In this document: one piece after another, positions 53,748 through 62,419 of the stretch
How positions within the stretch are numbered: the stretch's first letter is position 1
Layout: each line of letters begins with the position of its first letter
NCBI GenBank assembly: GCA_965218775.1
Contig: CBDCLS010000005.1
Location: forward strand, 558,001 to 622,000
DNA from: CAUZIZ01 sp965218775
Lineage (GTDB): Bacteria > Acidobacteriota > UBA6911 > RPQK01 > JAJDTT01
Direction of reading: 5' to 3'
DNA length: 64,000 nucleotides
The notes under the pieces: model-generated
Told to the model about the DNA's origin: nothing
The model's database searches: none
What the model saw: only the letters and a program-made list of their open reading frames with translations
Program-made: the position numbers and the translations under genes

Positions 53748-53867
53748 GCCTAAAAGCCGACGTTCAGGTCTTCCCCGGAAAACGTCGAACGAACGACCGC
53801 AAGCGGCAGGGAGCCGACGTTCTGTTTCGGGCGCTTCGAAAGGAGCTGTCAGTTTCCGGGTAGGGCG

Positions 53868-54108
53868 CTATACGGCCAGCGGACCTGCTGCTTCCGGCCA
53901 GATCTCGGGTCGCACTTGCGTGATGAAAGTATTCATCAGACTCAGTCTGCCGAGTCTTGCCGCTGATTTGGGAGCGCCTGCAGGGCTAAAGAAACCTCCT
54001 GGCGAGCGAGACAGCTCCTTTTGGTAGGCAACCAGGGCTTTCTCAGCATCACCAACTTCGAGCAACATGTAACGCAGCAAATCATAGGCGGGCAGTACCG
54101 GAACCCGC
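53868..54108 (-). pseudogene. TPR-protein C-terminal fragment
   Basis: Minus-strand reading VLPAYDLLRYMLLEVGDAEK, ALVAYQKELSRSPGGFF is the last TPR unit and tail of a tetratricopeptide protein family common in such genomes (usual form ..LLELG..AKALAAYEASL..SPNRF). The upstream part of that gene is absent; on the plus strand another gene tail follows. Short and without a start, it is a remnant. Confidence 0.5.
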
Positions 54109-54111
54109 CCA

Positions 54112-54453
54112 GTGGACGTGTGCCGGGGGCCGAGCCGACCTGGTCCAACAATATGGGTGTGCCGACATCGCCGAGGTTCTGAAGGATGTCAACCTGGATC
54201 TGTATCTGGTCCTGTTCCCACTCAAGATCATCCCTCCTGTGGAGGTGGAGCTGCCGCATCGGACGCCCGCCGGGAGCACTATCCGGTCCGGCAGGAGTTT
54301 CTCCCCAAAGGGCTCTTGATGGTGGATACGTTAAGGATCGAATATCCTGACTGCCCCACGGAGAGAAGCCGCCTTTACCCGGCAGCCGTGCTTCCGTATG
54401 GTGGCTTCCGGAGGAATGGAGAGGGGCCGGCAGCTGAAGGTACCGACATATGA
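54112..54453 (+). CDS. C-terminal part of an unidentified gene ahead of the 888-residue protein
   Basis: The last part of this frame, REHYPVRQEFLPKGLLMVDT and LRIEYPDCPTERSRLYPAAV, reads like the end of a real protein, and its stop overlaps the next start (ATGA at 54450). Upstream another frame (ADIAEVLKDVNLDLYLVLFP, LKIIPPVEVELP) is more protein-like, so a frameshift near 54265 is possible. I do not recognise the family. It may have been the first gene of an operon with 54450. Confidence 0.4.
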   Translation: MDVCRGPSRPGPTIWVCRHRRGSEGCQPGSVSGPVPTQDHPSCGGGAAASDARREHYPVRQEFLPKGLLMVDTLRIEYPDCPTERSRLYPAAVLPYGGFRRNGEGPAAEGTDI

Positions 54454-57116
54454 GAAGATCTGATCCCACCGCGAAGCAGTCGACACCGCAGCGGGTCTGC
54501 CTCACACCCAAGGTGATGCGGCTCCTGCTGGGGATACTTCTGGGCCAGGCTGCATGGGCGGGTTCCGGCGAGAAGATCGCTCTCCTGCCCGGCAATGAGG
54601 AGGTTCCATTCTGCTACGCTGCCGGTGATTCCCGCAGCTGGAGTCTGGTGGACGGGCGGCTCCCCGCAGGAGCCCGGATCGAGCTTCGAGTGCTGTCGGG
54701 CACAGACGCGCCCGAGGCTAGTCCATCGCAGAACCTGCAGCTGGAAGGTCTTCGACTCTCCGTATCTCGAGAGGGCAGGCTGCGGGTCGAGTCCGACGCG
54801 AGGAGTTCCCCGAGTTCGGCAGCAGGCTCCCTGCTTCGTTTGGAAATCTCCCTGTTTCGGGACAAGGCCCCCCTCCAGTCTCAGACCCTGACCCTGCAAG
54901 CGGCGGCTCCGCCCCGTCCGATCATGTACTACTCGGATCTGGCCGACGATCTGATCTGGATCTTCGGAACCGGCGTCCTGGGCGGATCCGGCCAGTCCAG
55001 CGAAGTAACGGTCTGGTCGGAAAGGCGCCGGCAAGCGCCCTCCCGGGACGAAAGCCTGATACTCTCCCTGCCCAACCATCTCTACGGCCCGTACTTTCGG
55101 AGGCTTCAATGCCAGGGCATCAGGCGTCTGATCGTATGGCCCCTTCCCTTCTCTCTTCTGGCACCAGCTTCTGCCTTTCCGATGCAGGACTGGGGGAGGT
55201 TCAAGGCACAGGCAGAAGCGATTATGGAGAGTCCGCGGCTAAGAAGAATCCTGGCCGGAAAATCGGGCTTTTACACCTGGGCCTGGCTGCGCGACCTCAT
55301 CGCTTTTCACCTCCACCCGCAGGCCGCTCGAGGTTTCGCGGATTCGGCCCAGGCTCACGGTATCCGGCTCTCGCTGAGCTTCCGTCCTCTGGAACCTGCG
55401 ATCAGCAAGTACTACGAGGTCCCAGTGTTCGACGTCGACGGAAGTTTCCTCTGGAACTTTCTCCCTCTGGCATCTCCGCAGGTCAACTACCATTCTGCCG
55501 AGCTGGGGTTTGCCAGCTGGCGTGAGCTCCTGGCTCGGATGGGACTGGGACGATTCTCCCAGGTGGAGACCCTGGAGATCCCCCAGGCGTCCGGGGTCGA
55601 GGCCTTCCTCTCGCGCTTCGAGGACCGCGGCGACAATCTCCGTATCCGTGCCTCCCACTTCCCTCCGCTGCAGCTGGACTCTCTGGTGCTTCAAGGCCGA
55701 CCCGACGGCCCCTTCCAACTCGTGCCCTATTCTGAGCTGCAGGAGCTGGCAGGGCTCAAGCAGCAGACGCTGAGCGGTTTCAAGCTCCAGCGGCTGCCTG
55801 GAAAGGGCCTCAGGATAAGCGAGCTGAAGGTTCCCCGCGAGCCTCGCTACCTCCTGCTGGACAACCCCAGCGGAGCGAATCCGTTGACGTTACCGGCAGC
55901 AGGATCGGTGATCCTGCGCTCCAGTGTCGGCACCGCCATCGGCAGGACGCAGTCCTACTGGAGCTTCACCGGCTCGGGCTCCAGGGAACGGGCCACACAG
56001 GTTGCGGGTATCCCCACGGACGCCGGACACAATTCCGTGTTCTTCGCCTCGGAGACAAGCGCCGAATACTTGAGTGGAGCGTCGGAAGCCGAGCTGAGGA
56101 AGGCGGTCCTGGTCATCGATCGGGGAGAGCTCTACACCCCGGAGATGCTGGACTTCAATCTGGCTGAGACGCGTGAGCTGGTGGTGAAGGAGCTGTCGGG
56201 CGTCCTGCGACACCCTGCCTATTCCGAGATCTACATCAACACCCGCTCTCACAGCCAACTGGCCGGATCTTTCACCGATGGCCCGGAGGGAATAGGTCCC
56301 AAGACACAGCATCGCTACAAGGGTCGTCACGGGGAATGGGTGCACGGATGGGAGGTTCGCCGACAGCACCTTGGCATCGACCTGGGGTACGCTCCGCGGG
56401 GCGCGGCTGAAGATGGCCCGCTTCTGTCCCTGGCGTCGAGCCCATCCACGGTGGAGAGAATCGCGACCTGGCAGAGCGGAGAGTTTCATCAGCACTGTCA
56501 ATCCGATCACTGTGCTTCGCGTTGGCGTGAGCTCCGCAGCCGAGGAGTAGCGTCCGGAATCCGCCTCTTGCTCGAGGATCTGGCCAGCGCCTTTCCCGAG
56601 AAGAAGCTGCGAGTCGTCCTTCCAGAGAGCCAAAGGGTCCGGAGCAGTCTGGCTCAGAGCTTCCGGGCAGGACCGGTGGGCAGGATCCCCCACACGGCCG
56701 ATCGCAACAACTGGCTTCCCCACATTGGCGAGGGAGTCGCCGATCTGGACCTCACAGGGCTGGCGATCGAACCGGTGCTGCTGGGGACGGGACCTTTCGT
56801 CGATGCGGAGGCCTTGGAGCGCTATTTGAATGAGGCCCTGGAGGAGAGGAAGCCGCTGCCCGGGAGGATCGGGATCATGTACGAAGGCCAGTGGACTCTC
56901 CGTCCCCACACCGAGCGCGCTCGCCGCTTCGCCGGACAGGATGCCTCCGCCGACCCGGCCAAGGTGCGCAGCGTGCTGCAGCGGGCAAGAGAGGAGCGCA
57001 TCTGCCAAATGCTCGCCCGTCCCGAGCTGGATCATGTGATCCTCTACGAAGCTAGGGACTGGGTCTATTTCCTTCTCCCTCTCGACCCCTTCGCTTTCGT
57101 AGAAGGCTGCCACTAG
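54450..57116 (+). CDS. Large secreted protein of unknown function, two barrel-like regions
   Basis: The 888-residue product (ATG 54450, overlapping the upstream stop as ATGA; ATG 54516 opens the hydrophobic signal MRLLLGILLGQAAWA) has an Ig-like N-terminus (about 30-170), a TIM-barrel-like middle (about 190-390: QCQGIRRLIVWPLPFSLLAP, AQAHGIRLSLSFRPLEPAIS) and a second barrel-like region (about 560-880: ELVVKELSGVLRHPAYSEIY, PGRIGIMYEGQWTLRPHTER). It resembles the GHL10-like protein at 34377 only in layout. No catalytic pair can be assigned. It is intact. Confidence 0.75.
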   Translation: MRRSDPTAKQSTPQRVCLTPKVMRLLLGILLGQAAWAGSGEKIALLPGNEEVPFCYAAGDSRSWSLVDGRLPAGARIELRVLSGTDAPEASPSQNLQLEGLRLSVSREGRLRVESDARSSPSSAAGSLLRLEISLFRDKAPLQSQTLTLQAAAPPRPIMYYSDLADDLIWIFGTGVLGGSGQSSEVTVWSERRRQAPSRDESLILSLPNHLYGPYFRRLQCQGIRRLIVWPLPFSLLAPASAFPMQDWGRFKAQAEAIMESPRLRRILAGKSGFYTWAWLRDLIAFHLHPQAARGFADSAQAHGIRLSLSFRPLEPAISKYYEVPVFDVDGSFLWNFLPLASPQVNYHSAELGFASWRELLARMGLGRFSQVETLEIPQASGVEAFLSRFEDRGDNLRIRASHFPPLQLDSLVLQGRPDGPFQLVPYSELQELAGLKQQTLSGFKLQRLPGKGLRISELKVPREPRYLLLDNPSGANPLTLPAAGSVILRSSVGTAIGRTQSYWSFTGSGSRERATQVAGIPTDAGHNSVFFASETSAEYLSGASEAELRKAVLVIDRGELYTPEMLDFNLAETRELVVKELSGVLRHPAYSEIYINTRSHSQLAGSFTDGPEGIGPKTQHRYKGRHGEWVHGWEVRRQHLGIDLGYAPRGAAEDGPLLSLASSPSTVERIATWQSGEFHQHCQSDHCASRWRELRSRGVASGIRLLLEDLASAFPEKKLRVVLPESQRVRSSLAQSFRAGPVGRIPHTADRNNWLPHIGEGVADLDLTGLAIEPVLLGTGPFVDAEALERYLNEALEERKPLPGRIGIMYEGQWTLRPHTERARRFAGQDASADPAKVRSVLQRAREERICQMLARPELDHVILYEARDWVYFLLPLDPFAFVEGCH

Positions 57117-57327
57117 CTTATAAAAGCGCGAGTTTTGTGCCGAGCTGAAAGTCCGCTTTTGGCCGTTTGCAGTATTCCATTCGAGGTTTCCGGGGAACAT
57201 TCGAACGTCCGCTTGTAGGCGGAACCGGTCTTTCAGGGGCGATCTACTCTGAGACCGTTTTTGCGGTCAGATCTGCGCTATCACACCGCCGCTCGGTATG
57301 ATCGCAAGCCGAGGGCTGCTTTCGCCT

Positions 57328-59113
57328 GAGGCTGTGTGATAACTCGATATTCAGCCTCAGCGGCCTGATCAGACCGCATCAGACGACTTGCCTTAGGATT
57401 TGATCGGGCTTTGGTTTGGGCAGGGACAGCCAGGGTTCGAGATTGTTCAGCCTTCAGATGAAGTTGAAGTCGTTCTGATTTGCTGGGTTTAAGGATTATA
57501 AGAGGGCTTATTAGGCTCGGATCGCCTCGATCAGCGGTTTCGTGCCTACCAAGTTCATCATTCGTCTCAGGTTGTAGGCCAGCACGTGCAAGCTCATCTC
57601 GGTATTCACCCGTTCCAGGGTTTTCGTCAGGAAGTGAGTCGATCCCATCCAGGCTTTCAGAGTCCCGAACGGATGTTCCACCGTCGCTCGACGGGCTCTC
57701 ATCGCCTCGGGGTGAGCAGCCAATCGTACTTGCGCTCGGTCCAGCACCTCTTCATGCTCCCAACGACTCATCTTGCGGTAAACGCCTGAAGTGCACTGTG
57801 CCCTGATGGGGCAGGATCGGCACTTGTAGGTCCAGTAGACACGAAGGGTCCGCCCTTTATCCTGGGCGTTCATGTGCCACACCAGGCGCTCACCTGCCGG
57901 GCATTCATATTCGTCGTCTTCAGCGACATAGCGAAAGGCGTCTCGCCCGAACTGGCCTTTGGCCCGGTTGCCTGAGGTCTGTGGCTTGGGGACGTAGGCT
58001 GTGATTCCGGCTTGCTCGCAGGCCTGGATCTCCTCACTGCGGTAATAACCACGATCCGCCACCACGCGGAGTTCCTCCACCTCCAGGTCGGACTTGGCTT
58101 GTTTTGCCATCTTGGCCAGCTGGCGCCGGTCATTGCCTACATTGCTGACCTCATGCGCGACGATCAGGTGGTGATCGGTATCCACGGCCGCTTGCACGTT
58201 GTAGCCCACCAGGGCACTTCCCCGGTGATTCATCGACCGGGCGTCCGGATCCGTCAGGGAGATCTGCTTGCCCGGTGCCTTCAGCCTCCGGGCCTCGACT
58301 TCTTTGAGCCGCACCATCTCCTTCTTCAGAGCCGCGATCTTGTCCTCCAATCGCTGGGTCTTCTCCTCGGCCACTTCCTGGCGGTCGGCCTCGGCCAACT
58401 GCTGCAGGTAACGCTCGATCGTCGCATCCACTTGGGCGAGGCGCCGCTTCATCTTGGCCCGGGTGAAGTTCCGATAGGTGTTGTTGACCGCCTTGAACTT
58501 GCTGCCGTCGATGGCCACCCAAGCGTTGGCAAAGAGGTTGAGGTTGCGGCACACCAGGACGAACTGCCGGCACACCTGACGAATGGCTGTCCCATTGTCC
58601 TTGCGAAAGTCGGCGATGGTCTTGAAGTCCGGCGCCAGGCGCCCGGTCAGCCACATCAGTTCCACATTGCGCTGGGCTTCACGTTCCAGCCGGCGACTGG
58701 ACTGCACGCGGTTCAGATAACCGTACACAAATAGCTTCAGCAGGGTGGCTGGATGGTAGGCCGGCCGACCGGTGTCCTGGGGCTGCGTCCGAAAACCGAG
58801 CCCAGAGAGGTCCAACTCGTCGATGAAGACATCGATCACGCGGACCGCGCTTTCCTCGGACACGTAATCGTCCAGGCGTTCGGGGAATAAGGTGGCTTGG
58901 GAGCGACTCTCACCCTGGATGAATTCCGTCATCGCTTGTCCTTCCGTGGGAAAGCCAGATTATATCTGGCCCATCCGACTCCGGTGCGACCGCTTTCCCG
59001 GTTACTTCCCCTATATCCGGGTAGTTGCTCTTTGGCGAGAGTCGCGGGTTTCAAACGCGATCGGTCGTAGTCGGGGGTGGGTGGCCACGAGTGCGGAGTT
59101 TTCACACAGTCTC
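57328..59113. mobile_element. IS1182-like insertion sequence (1786 bp) with GCCT duplication
   Basis: Left end GAGGCTGTGTGATAACTC at 57328, right end GAGTTTTCACACAGTCTC ending at 59113 (its reverse complement GAGACTGTGTGAAAACTC), flanked by GCCT at 57324-57327 and 59114-59117. The transposase is on the minus strand. The 139-bp MITEs have the same ends. Confidence 0.9.
57511..58932 (-). CDS. IS1182-family transposase
   Basis: The 473-residue DDE transposase has the IS1182 arrangement: N-terminal ATLFPERLDDYVSEESAVRV, GRPAYHPATLLKLFVYGYLN, the first-Asp block WVAIDGSKFKAVNNTYRNF, a coiled-coil insert (KTQRLEDKIAALKKEMVRLK), the second Asp ELRVVADRGYYRSEEIQACE, a C-terminal zinc-like cluster YECPAGERLVW/CRSCPIRAQC and the Glu block RATVEHPFGTLKAWMG. 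The frame is intact. It could mobilise the 139-bp MITEs in trans. Confidence 0.94.
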   Translation of the reverse strand: MTEFIQGESRSQATLFPERLDDYVSEESAVRVIDVFIDELDLSGLGFRTQPQDTGRPAYHPATLLKLFVYGYLNRVQSSRRLEREAQRNVELMWLTGRLAPDFKTIADFRKDNGTAIRQVCRQFVLVCRNLNLFANAWVAIDGSKFKAVNNTYRNFTRAKMKRRLAQVDATIERYLQQLAEADRQEVAEEKTQRLEDKIAALKKEMVRLKEVEARRLKAPGKQISLTDPDARSMNHRGSALVGYNVQAAVDTDHHLIVAHEVSNVGNDRRQLAKMAKQAKSDLEVEELRVVADRGYYRSEEIQACEQAGITAYVPKPQTSGNRAKGQFGRDAFRYVAEDDEYECPAGERLVWHMNAQDKGRTLRVYWTYKCRSCPIRAQCTSGVYRKMSRWEHEEVLDRAQVRLAAHPEAMRARRATVEHPFGTLKAWMGSTHFLTKTLERVNTEMSLHVLAYNLRRMMNLVGTKPLIEAIRA

Positions 59114-59173
59114 GCCTAGAAGCGGACATTCAGGTCGTCCGCGGAAGCGTCGAATGAACGACCGTAAACGGCC

Positions 59174-59312
59174 GAGGCTGTGTGAAAAGTCATTCATGAT
59201 TTCGGATTTGAAATTTTGACTTCATAGGATCGCGTGTAAGCCACGATCTCCGTCGTAGGAAGGGTAAAGAGACCCCTAAATCAAAGAGGTTTTGGACTTT
59301 TCACACAGCCTC
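59174..59312 (-). mobile_element. 139-bp MITE, copy 2
   Basis: Inverted relative to copy 1. GAGGCTGTGTGAAAAGTC at 59174, GACTTTTCACACAGCCTC ending at 59312, flanked by GGCC (59170-59173 and 59313-59316). It lies 60 bases from the IS1182 right end. Confidence 0.9.
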
Positions 59313-59316
59313 GGCC

Positions 59317-59387
59317 AAGAGCAGTCATTCCGCGCAGACCAAGCGGTCATGCGACCACGAAAAGCTTGTGGCTGAAAAGAATGGGTC
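59317..59387 (-). repeat. Dispersed repeat H, copy 2
   Basis: Reverse complement of 49940-50012: CCGCGCAGACCAAGCGGTCA, GCGACCACGAAAAGCTTGTG. It runs directly into repeat G copy 2. Both are in the gap between the IS1182 element and the phosphotriesterase-like gene. Confidence 0.6.
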
Positions 59388-59470
59388 GCCTATCCTTCCG
59401 ATTTCTATATATGCCGTCCCCTGAGATTGCCCTTCCAGACTCAAAGATCTAGTATTCGCTAGATAGGCTC
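59388..59470. repeat. Upstream repeat G, copy 2
   Basis: CCTATCCTTCCGATTTCTAT, GCCCTTCCAGACTC and GATCTAGTATTCGCTAGATA; matches 46752-46835. It lies 170 bases before the gene at 59640. The rest of 59471-59639 shows no gene. Confidence 0.6.
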
Positions 59471-59639
59471 CCCTACAGCTAGCAGATTTTGACAAGAATA
59501 CCTGGATAGCCCACGAGTCGAAGGTCTTTTCCGCCGAAACATGAGGAAAAAACTTGTTCCTTTGGTTGGAGGGCTGATAGGTTTTGACCATTCATCGCTC
59601 GGAGACCCGAAGAAGGTCCCTCCGAGGCTGATATGAGGA

Positions 59640-60761
59640 ATGTCGAATAAACTGATGTCCAAGGTCCTAATCAGTATCGCGGCCGCTCTGGCCATCTCTT
59701 CCCTGTCCGCCGCTTCCGATCTGGCGGGCAAGATCCTCACCGTGTCCGGCCCCGTGGATCCCGGGACCCTAGGGGTCACCATGCCCCACGAGCACGTCTT
59801 CCTCAATTGGAATCGCTCCTCCCAGGTCCCTGCTCTGGGAGCAACGAAGGTGGGCTTCTACTTGAAGCCTCTGACCATGGACATGCTGGGTGCCGTCATC
59901 ATGGGCTATTCCAACCGGGACAACCGGATCCTGGGGAGCGAGGAAACCGCAATCCAAGAGCTGGAGGATTACAAAAGGCAGGGCGGAGGAGCCATCGTGG
60001 ACGTCACCAGCGTGGGCTTGGGGCGAGATCCCCAGGCCTTGGCCCGCGTCTCCAAGGCGACCGGAGTTCAGATCGTCATGGGAACCGGTTGGTCTCTGGA
60101 AGATCGGTACCCGTCCGACATTTCGCATCGCTCAGTTGAGGATCTGACCCAAGAGATCGTTCGGGATGTGACGGTAGGGGTGGACGGCACCGGAATCCGC
60201 TCCGGCATCATCGGTCAAATAGGCTCCGCCGGGAATACCCCAACCTCCAAGGAAGCAACGGTGATCCGGGCCTCGGGAAAGGCCAGCCGGATCACGGGAA
60301 CGGCCATCTCTGTTCACGCCGAAGCATTTCTGCATGCCTACGATCCGACCCGGATCCTGGATTTACTAGACTCCGAAGGTGCCGACCTGAGACGGGTCAT
60401 CGTGGCCCACGGCGACAGCCTGGTGAAGAACATGCCCCTGTTGGAAGGTCTCCTGAAGCGGGGTGTCTACGTCGGATTCGATCTTCTGGGCGAGTTTCCC
60501 ATGTTGGACCAGAGAGTCACAGCCGCCAACGTGGCCGACGGAATTCTGGAGCTCAGTAAGAAGGGCTACCTGGAGCGAATCCTCCTGTCCCAGAATGTGG
60601 ATCAGAAGATCGACCTCAGGTCGTATGGCGGGATGGGCTACTCGTTCGTTTTGCGACAGTTCGTTCCCCATCTGAGGAAGAAGGGCGTCACAAAGGATCA
60701 GATTCAGACCCTGCTGATCGAGAATCCGAGAAGGGCCCTGACACTTGCCGCTCCTAAGTGA
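59640..60761 (+). CDS. Phosphotriesterase-like protein with altered metal ligands
   Basis: A PTE/PHP-family barrel of 373 residues with signal VLISIAAALAISSLSAAS; ATG 59640 or 59655. The HxH motif is present (MPHEHVFLNW), as are the later histidines (ISVHAEA, VIVAHGDS). But the bridging acidic residue of IIGEIG is Gln here (GIIGQIGSAG), and the catalytic Asp near the C-terminus is Asn (LSQNVDQK, where the paralogue has AQDVC). Two metal ligands are thus replaced by their amides. It probably has weak or no hydrolase activity. It is followed closely by the paralogue, with no other gene in between. Confidence 0.85.
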   Translation: MSNKLMSKVLISIAAALAISSLSAASDLAGKILTVSGPVDPGTLGVTMPHEHVFLNWNRSSQVPALGATKVGFYLKPLTMDMLGAVIMGYSNRDNRILGSEETAIQELEDYKRQGGGAIVDVTSVGLGRDPQALARVSKATGVQIVMGTGWSLEDRYPSDISHRSVEDLTQEIVRDVTVGVDGTGIRSGIIGQIGSAGNTPTSKEATVIRASGKASRITGTAISVHAEAFLHAYDPTRILDLLDSEGADLRRVIVAHGDSLVKNMPLLEGLLKRGVYVGFDLLGEFPMLDQRVTAANVADGILELSKKGYLERILLSQNVDQKIDLRSYGGMGYSFVLRQFVPHLRKKGVTKDQIQTLLIENPRRALTLAAPK

Positions 60762-60768
60762 AGTGCAC

Positions 60769-61893
60769 ATGAAGCTTTCAGCCGCCGTTCCGTTGCTATT
60801 CGTCATTCTGGTGAGCGCGCCGTTCCTGGCCGGTGAAGCAGGTATCCCCGACCTCTCCGGCAAGATCCTGACCGTCCTCGGTCCCATCGACCCTTCTGAG
60901 CTGGGTCCCACTCTCGGCCACGAGCACATCCTCATCGACTACACGAGAGGAAACAAAGAAGGGCGCCTCAAGACCGCAACTCAAGCCACCGTCTATCTGG
61001 AGCCCCTGACCCTCAAGAACCTGAGCGACGTCCGGGCAGGGCTGGTGCTCAACCGGGATAATCTGCTACTCACCGACGTGGACCTGGCCATCCGAGAAGT
61101 CCTGGAGTTCAAGCGCTGGGGCGGGGACGGAATCATTGATACCACCAGCATCGGTCTCGGGCGGGACCCCGAGGGTCTGTCCCAGATAGCCCGGGGATCC
61201 GGGCTCGATATCATCATGGGCGCTGGCTACTACGTCGAGAGCTACCACCCCCCCGAAATGGAGAAGTGGACGGTGGAAGAGGTGGCCCAGAGCATCATCA
61301 AAGACATCACGGTGGGGGTGGACGGAACACACATTCGTTCGGGGATCATCGGGGAGGTGGGCGTTGGCAGGTCCTTGAGCGAAGCCCAGATCAAGAGCAT
61401 CCGGGCCTCGGCCCGGGCCAGTCGCGCCACCGGGGCTCCCATCTCCTTTCACCATGGCGGGAGGGGTGAGGGCAAGTTCACCACCCTAGACACAGTCGAA
61501 TCCGAAGGAGCCCGCCTGAACCGGGTCATCATCGGCCACGCCAACCACATCGCTACCCAGGTGCCTTACATGAAGCGGCTCCTGGAGCGCGGGGTCTACC
61601 TGCAGTTCGACCTCTTTGGCGAGGTGATTCCCCGGCTGGGACGGATCCACGACCGGGACGTGGTGGACGGCATCCTTCAGCTCTGCGAAGCTGGCTACGC
61701 AGACCGGATCCTGGTGGCTCAGGACGTCTGCACGAAATCCCAGCTGAAGGCCTACGGCGGGGTCGGCTTCTCCTACATCATGGAGTTCGTCGCTCCCGAG
61801 CTGAGAAGGCGAGGCCTAACGGAGGCACAGACCCGGCTGATCCTGGTGGAGAACCCGCGCCGGATTCTGACGTTCGACAAACCCCGGCCCTGA
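60769..61893 (+). CDS. Phosphotriesterase-like hydrolase, canonical metal site
   Basis: ATG 60769, 7 bases after the upstream stop; signal KLSAAVPLLFVILVSAPFLA. The PTE-family ligands are all visible: LGHEHILIDY (HxH), GIIGEVGVGR (Glu), ISFHHGGRG (His), VIIGHANH (His), ILVAQDVCTK (Asp). Members hydrolyse lactones, phosphotriesters or related esters; in this exported form the substrate is unknown. It is about 45 percent identical by eye to its upstream paralogue. A terminator follows at 61914. Confidence 0.9.
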   Translation: MKLSAAVPLLFVILVSAPFLAGEAGIPDLSGKILTVLGPIDPSELGPTLGHEHILIDYTRGNKEGRLKTATQATVYLEPLTLKNLSDVRAGLVLNRDNLLLTDVDLAIREVLEFKRWGGDGIIDTTSIGLGRDPEGLSQIARGSGLDIIMGAGYYVESYHPPEMEKWTVEEVAQSIIKDITVGVDGTHIRSGIIGEVGVGRSLSEAQIKSIRASARASRATGAPISFHHGGRGEGKFTTLDTVESEGARLNRVIIGHANHIATQVPYMKRLLERGVYLQFDLFGEVIPRLGRIHDRDVVDGILQLCEAGYADRILVAQDVCTKSQLKAYGGVGFSYIMEFVAPELRRRGLTEAQTRLILVENPRRILTFDKPRP

Positions 61894-61913
61894 GGTGGCG
61901 CTCTTCTGTAGTG

Positions 61914-61937
61914 GCCGCTCTGCGAGCGGCTTTCTTC
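61914..61937 (+). terminator. Rho-independent terminator after the phosphotriesterase pair
   Basis: GCCGCTC-TGC-GAGCGGC is a 7-bp perfect stem with a 3-base loop, followed by TTTCTTC. It lies 20 bases behind the stop at 61893. Confidence 0.75.
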
Positions 61938-62046
61938 TGTAGCGGCCGGCCTATGTTCGGCATCCGCCATAAGAGGACGAATGGTGCTTCTTCAGGCAAC
62001 TGTTGTTGAGGGCGGAGGACTCCCAACCAAGACTGCTTGAGATCCA

Positions 62047-62232
62047 GTGTACAGTTCCTTCGGGTCGCTTCCGCCAGGAATGTTCTTTGCTTCGCACATG
62101 TTTGACGACCCAACAAAGTCCGGAAATCCAGGTCAAATCATGCTTTCTGGGGCTGCCGGGGAGAGTCAGCAACACTTCCCTGACGAAGCACCCGTTTTTC
62201 GTGATATCGGGAGTTATGATAGCCCGATCTGA
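62047..62232 (+). CDS. Possible gene fragment, uncertain
   Basis: A 61-codon frame with MFFASHMFDDPTKSGNPGQI and ESQQHFPDEAPVFRDIGSYD. Its composition is protein-like, but no family is recognised and no ribosome-binding site is clear. The remaining part of 61938-62419 shows no other gene. Confidence 0.25.
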   Translation: MYSSFGSLPPGMFFASHMFDDPTKSGNPGQIMLSGAAGESQQHFPDEAPVFRDIGSYDSPI

Positions 62233-62419
62233 CTATCATAGAGGTGGAAGCGGCACACCCGACCGATGCGACGACGCGGTTGCCTTGCGGCCGTGGTGCA
62301 GTGGAGGGTGAAACCTTTGGCAGTTGCTGAGGGCAGCGGCATTGCCGCGGAACTCCGGTCCCGGTTGGTACGCGACTTGGGAAGGTAGCGCGGAGACATC
62401 ACACACGAGGAAAAGCTAC

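Noticed and set aside
55890..57200. 436-codon minus-strand frame opposite the 888-residue gene
   Set aside because: The plus strand has a signal peptide and a coherent long protein; the minus frame is compositional shadow in GC-rich coding DNA.
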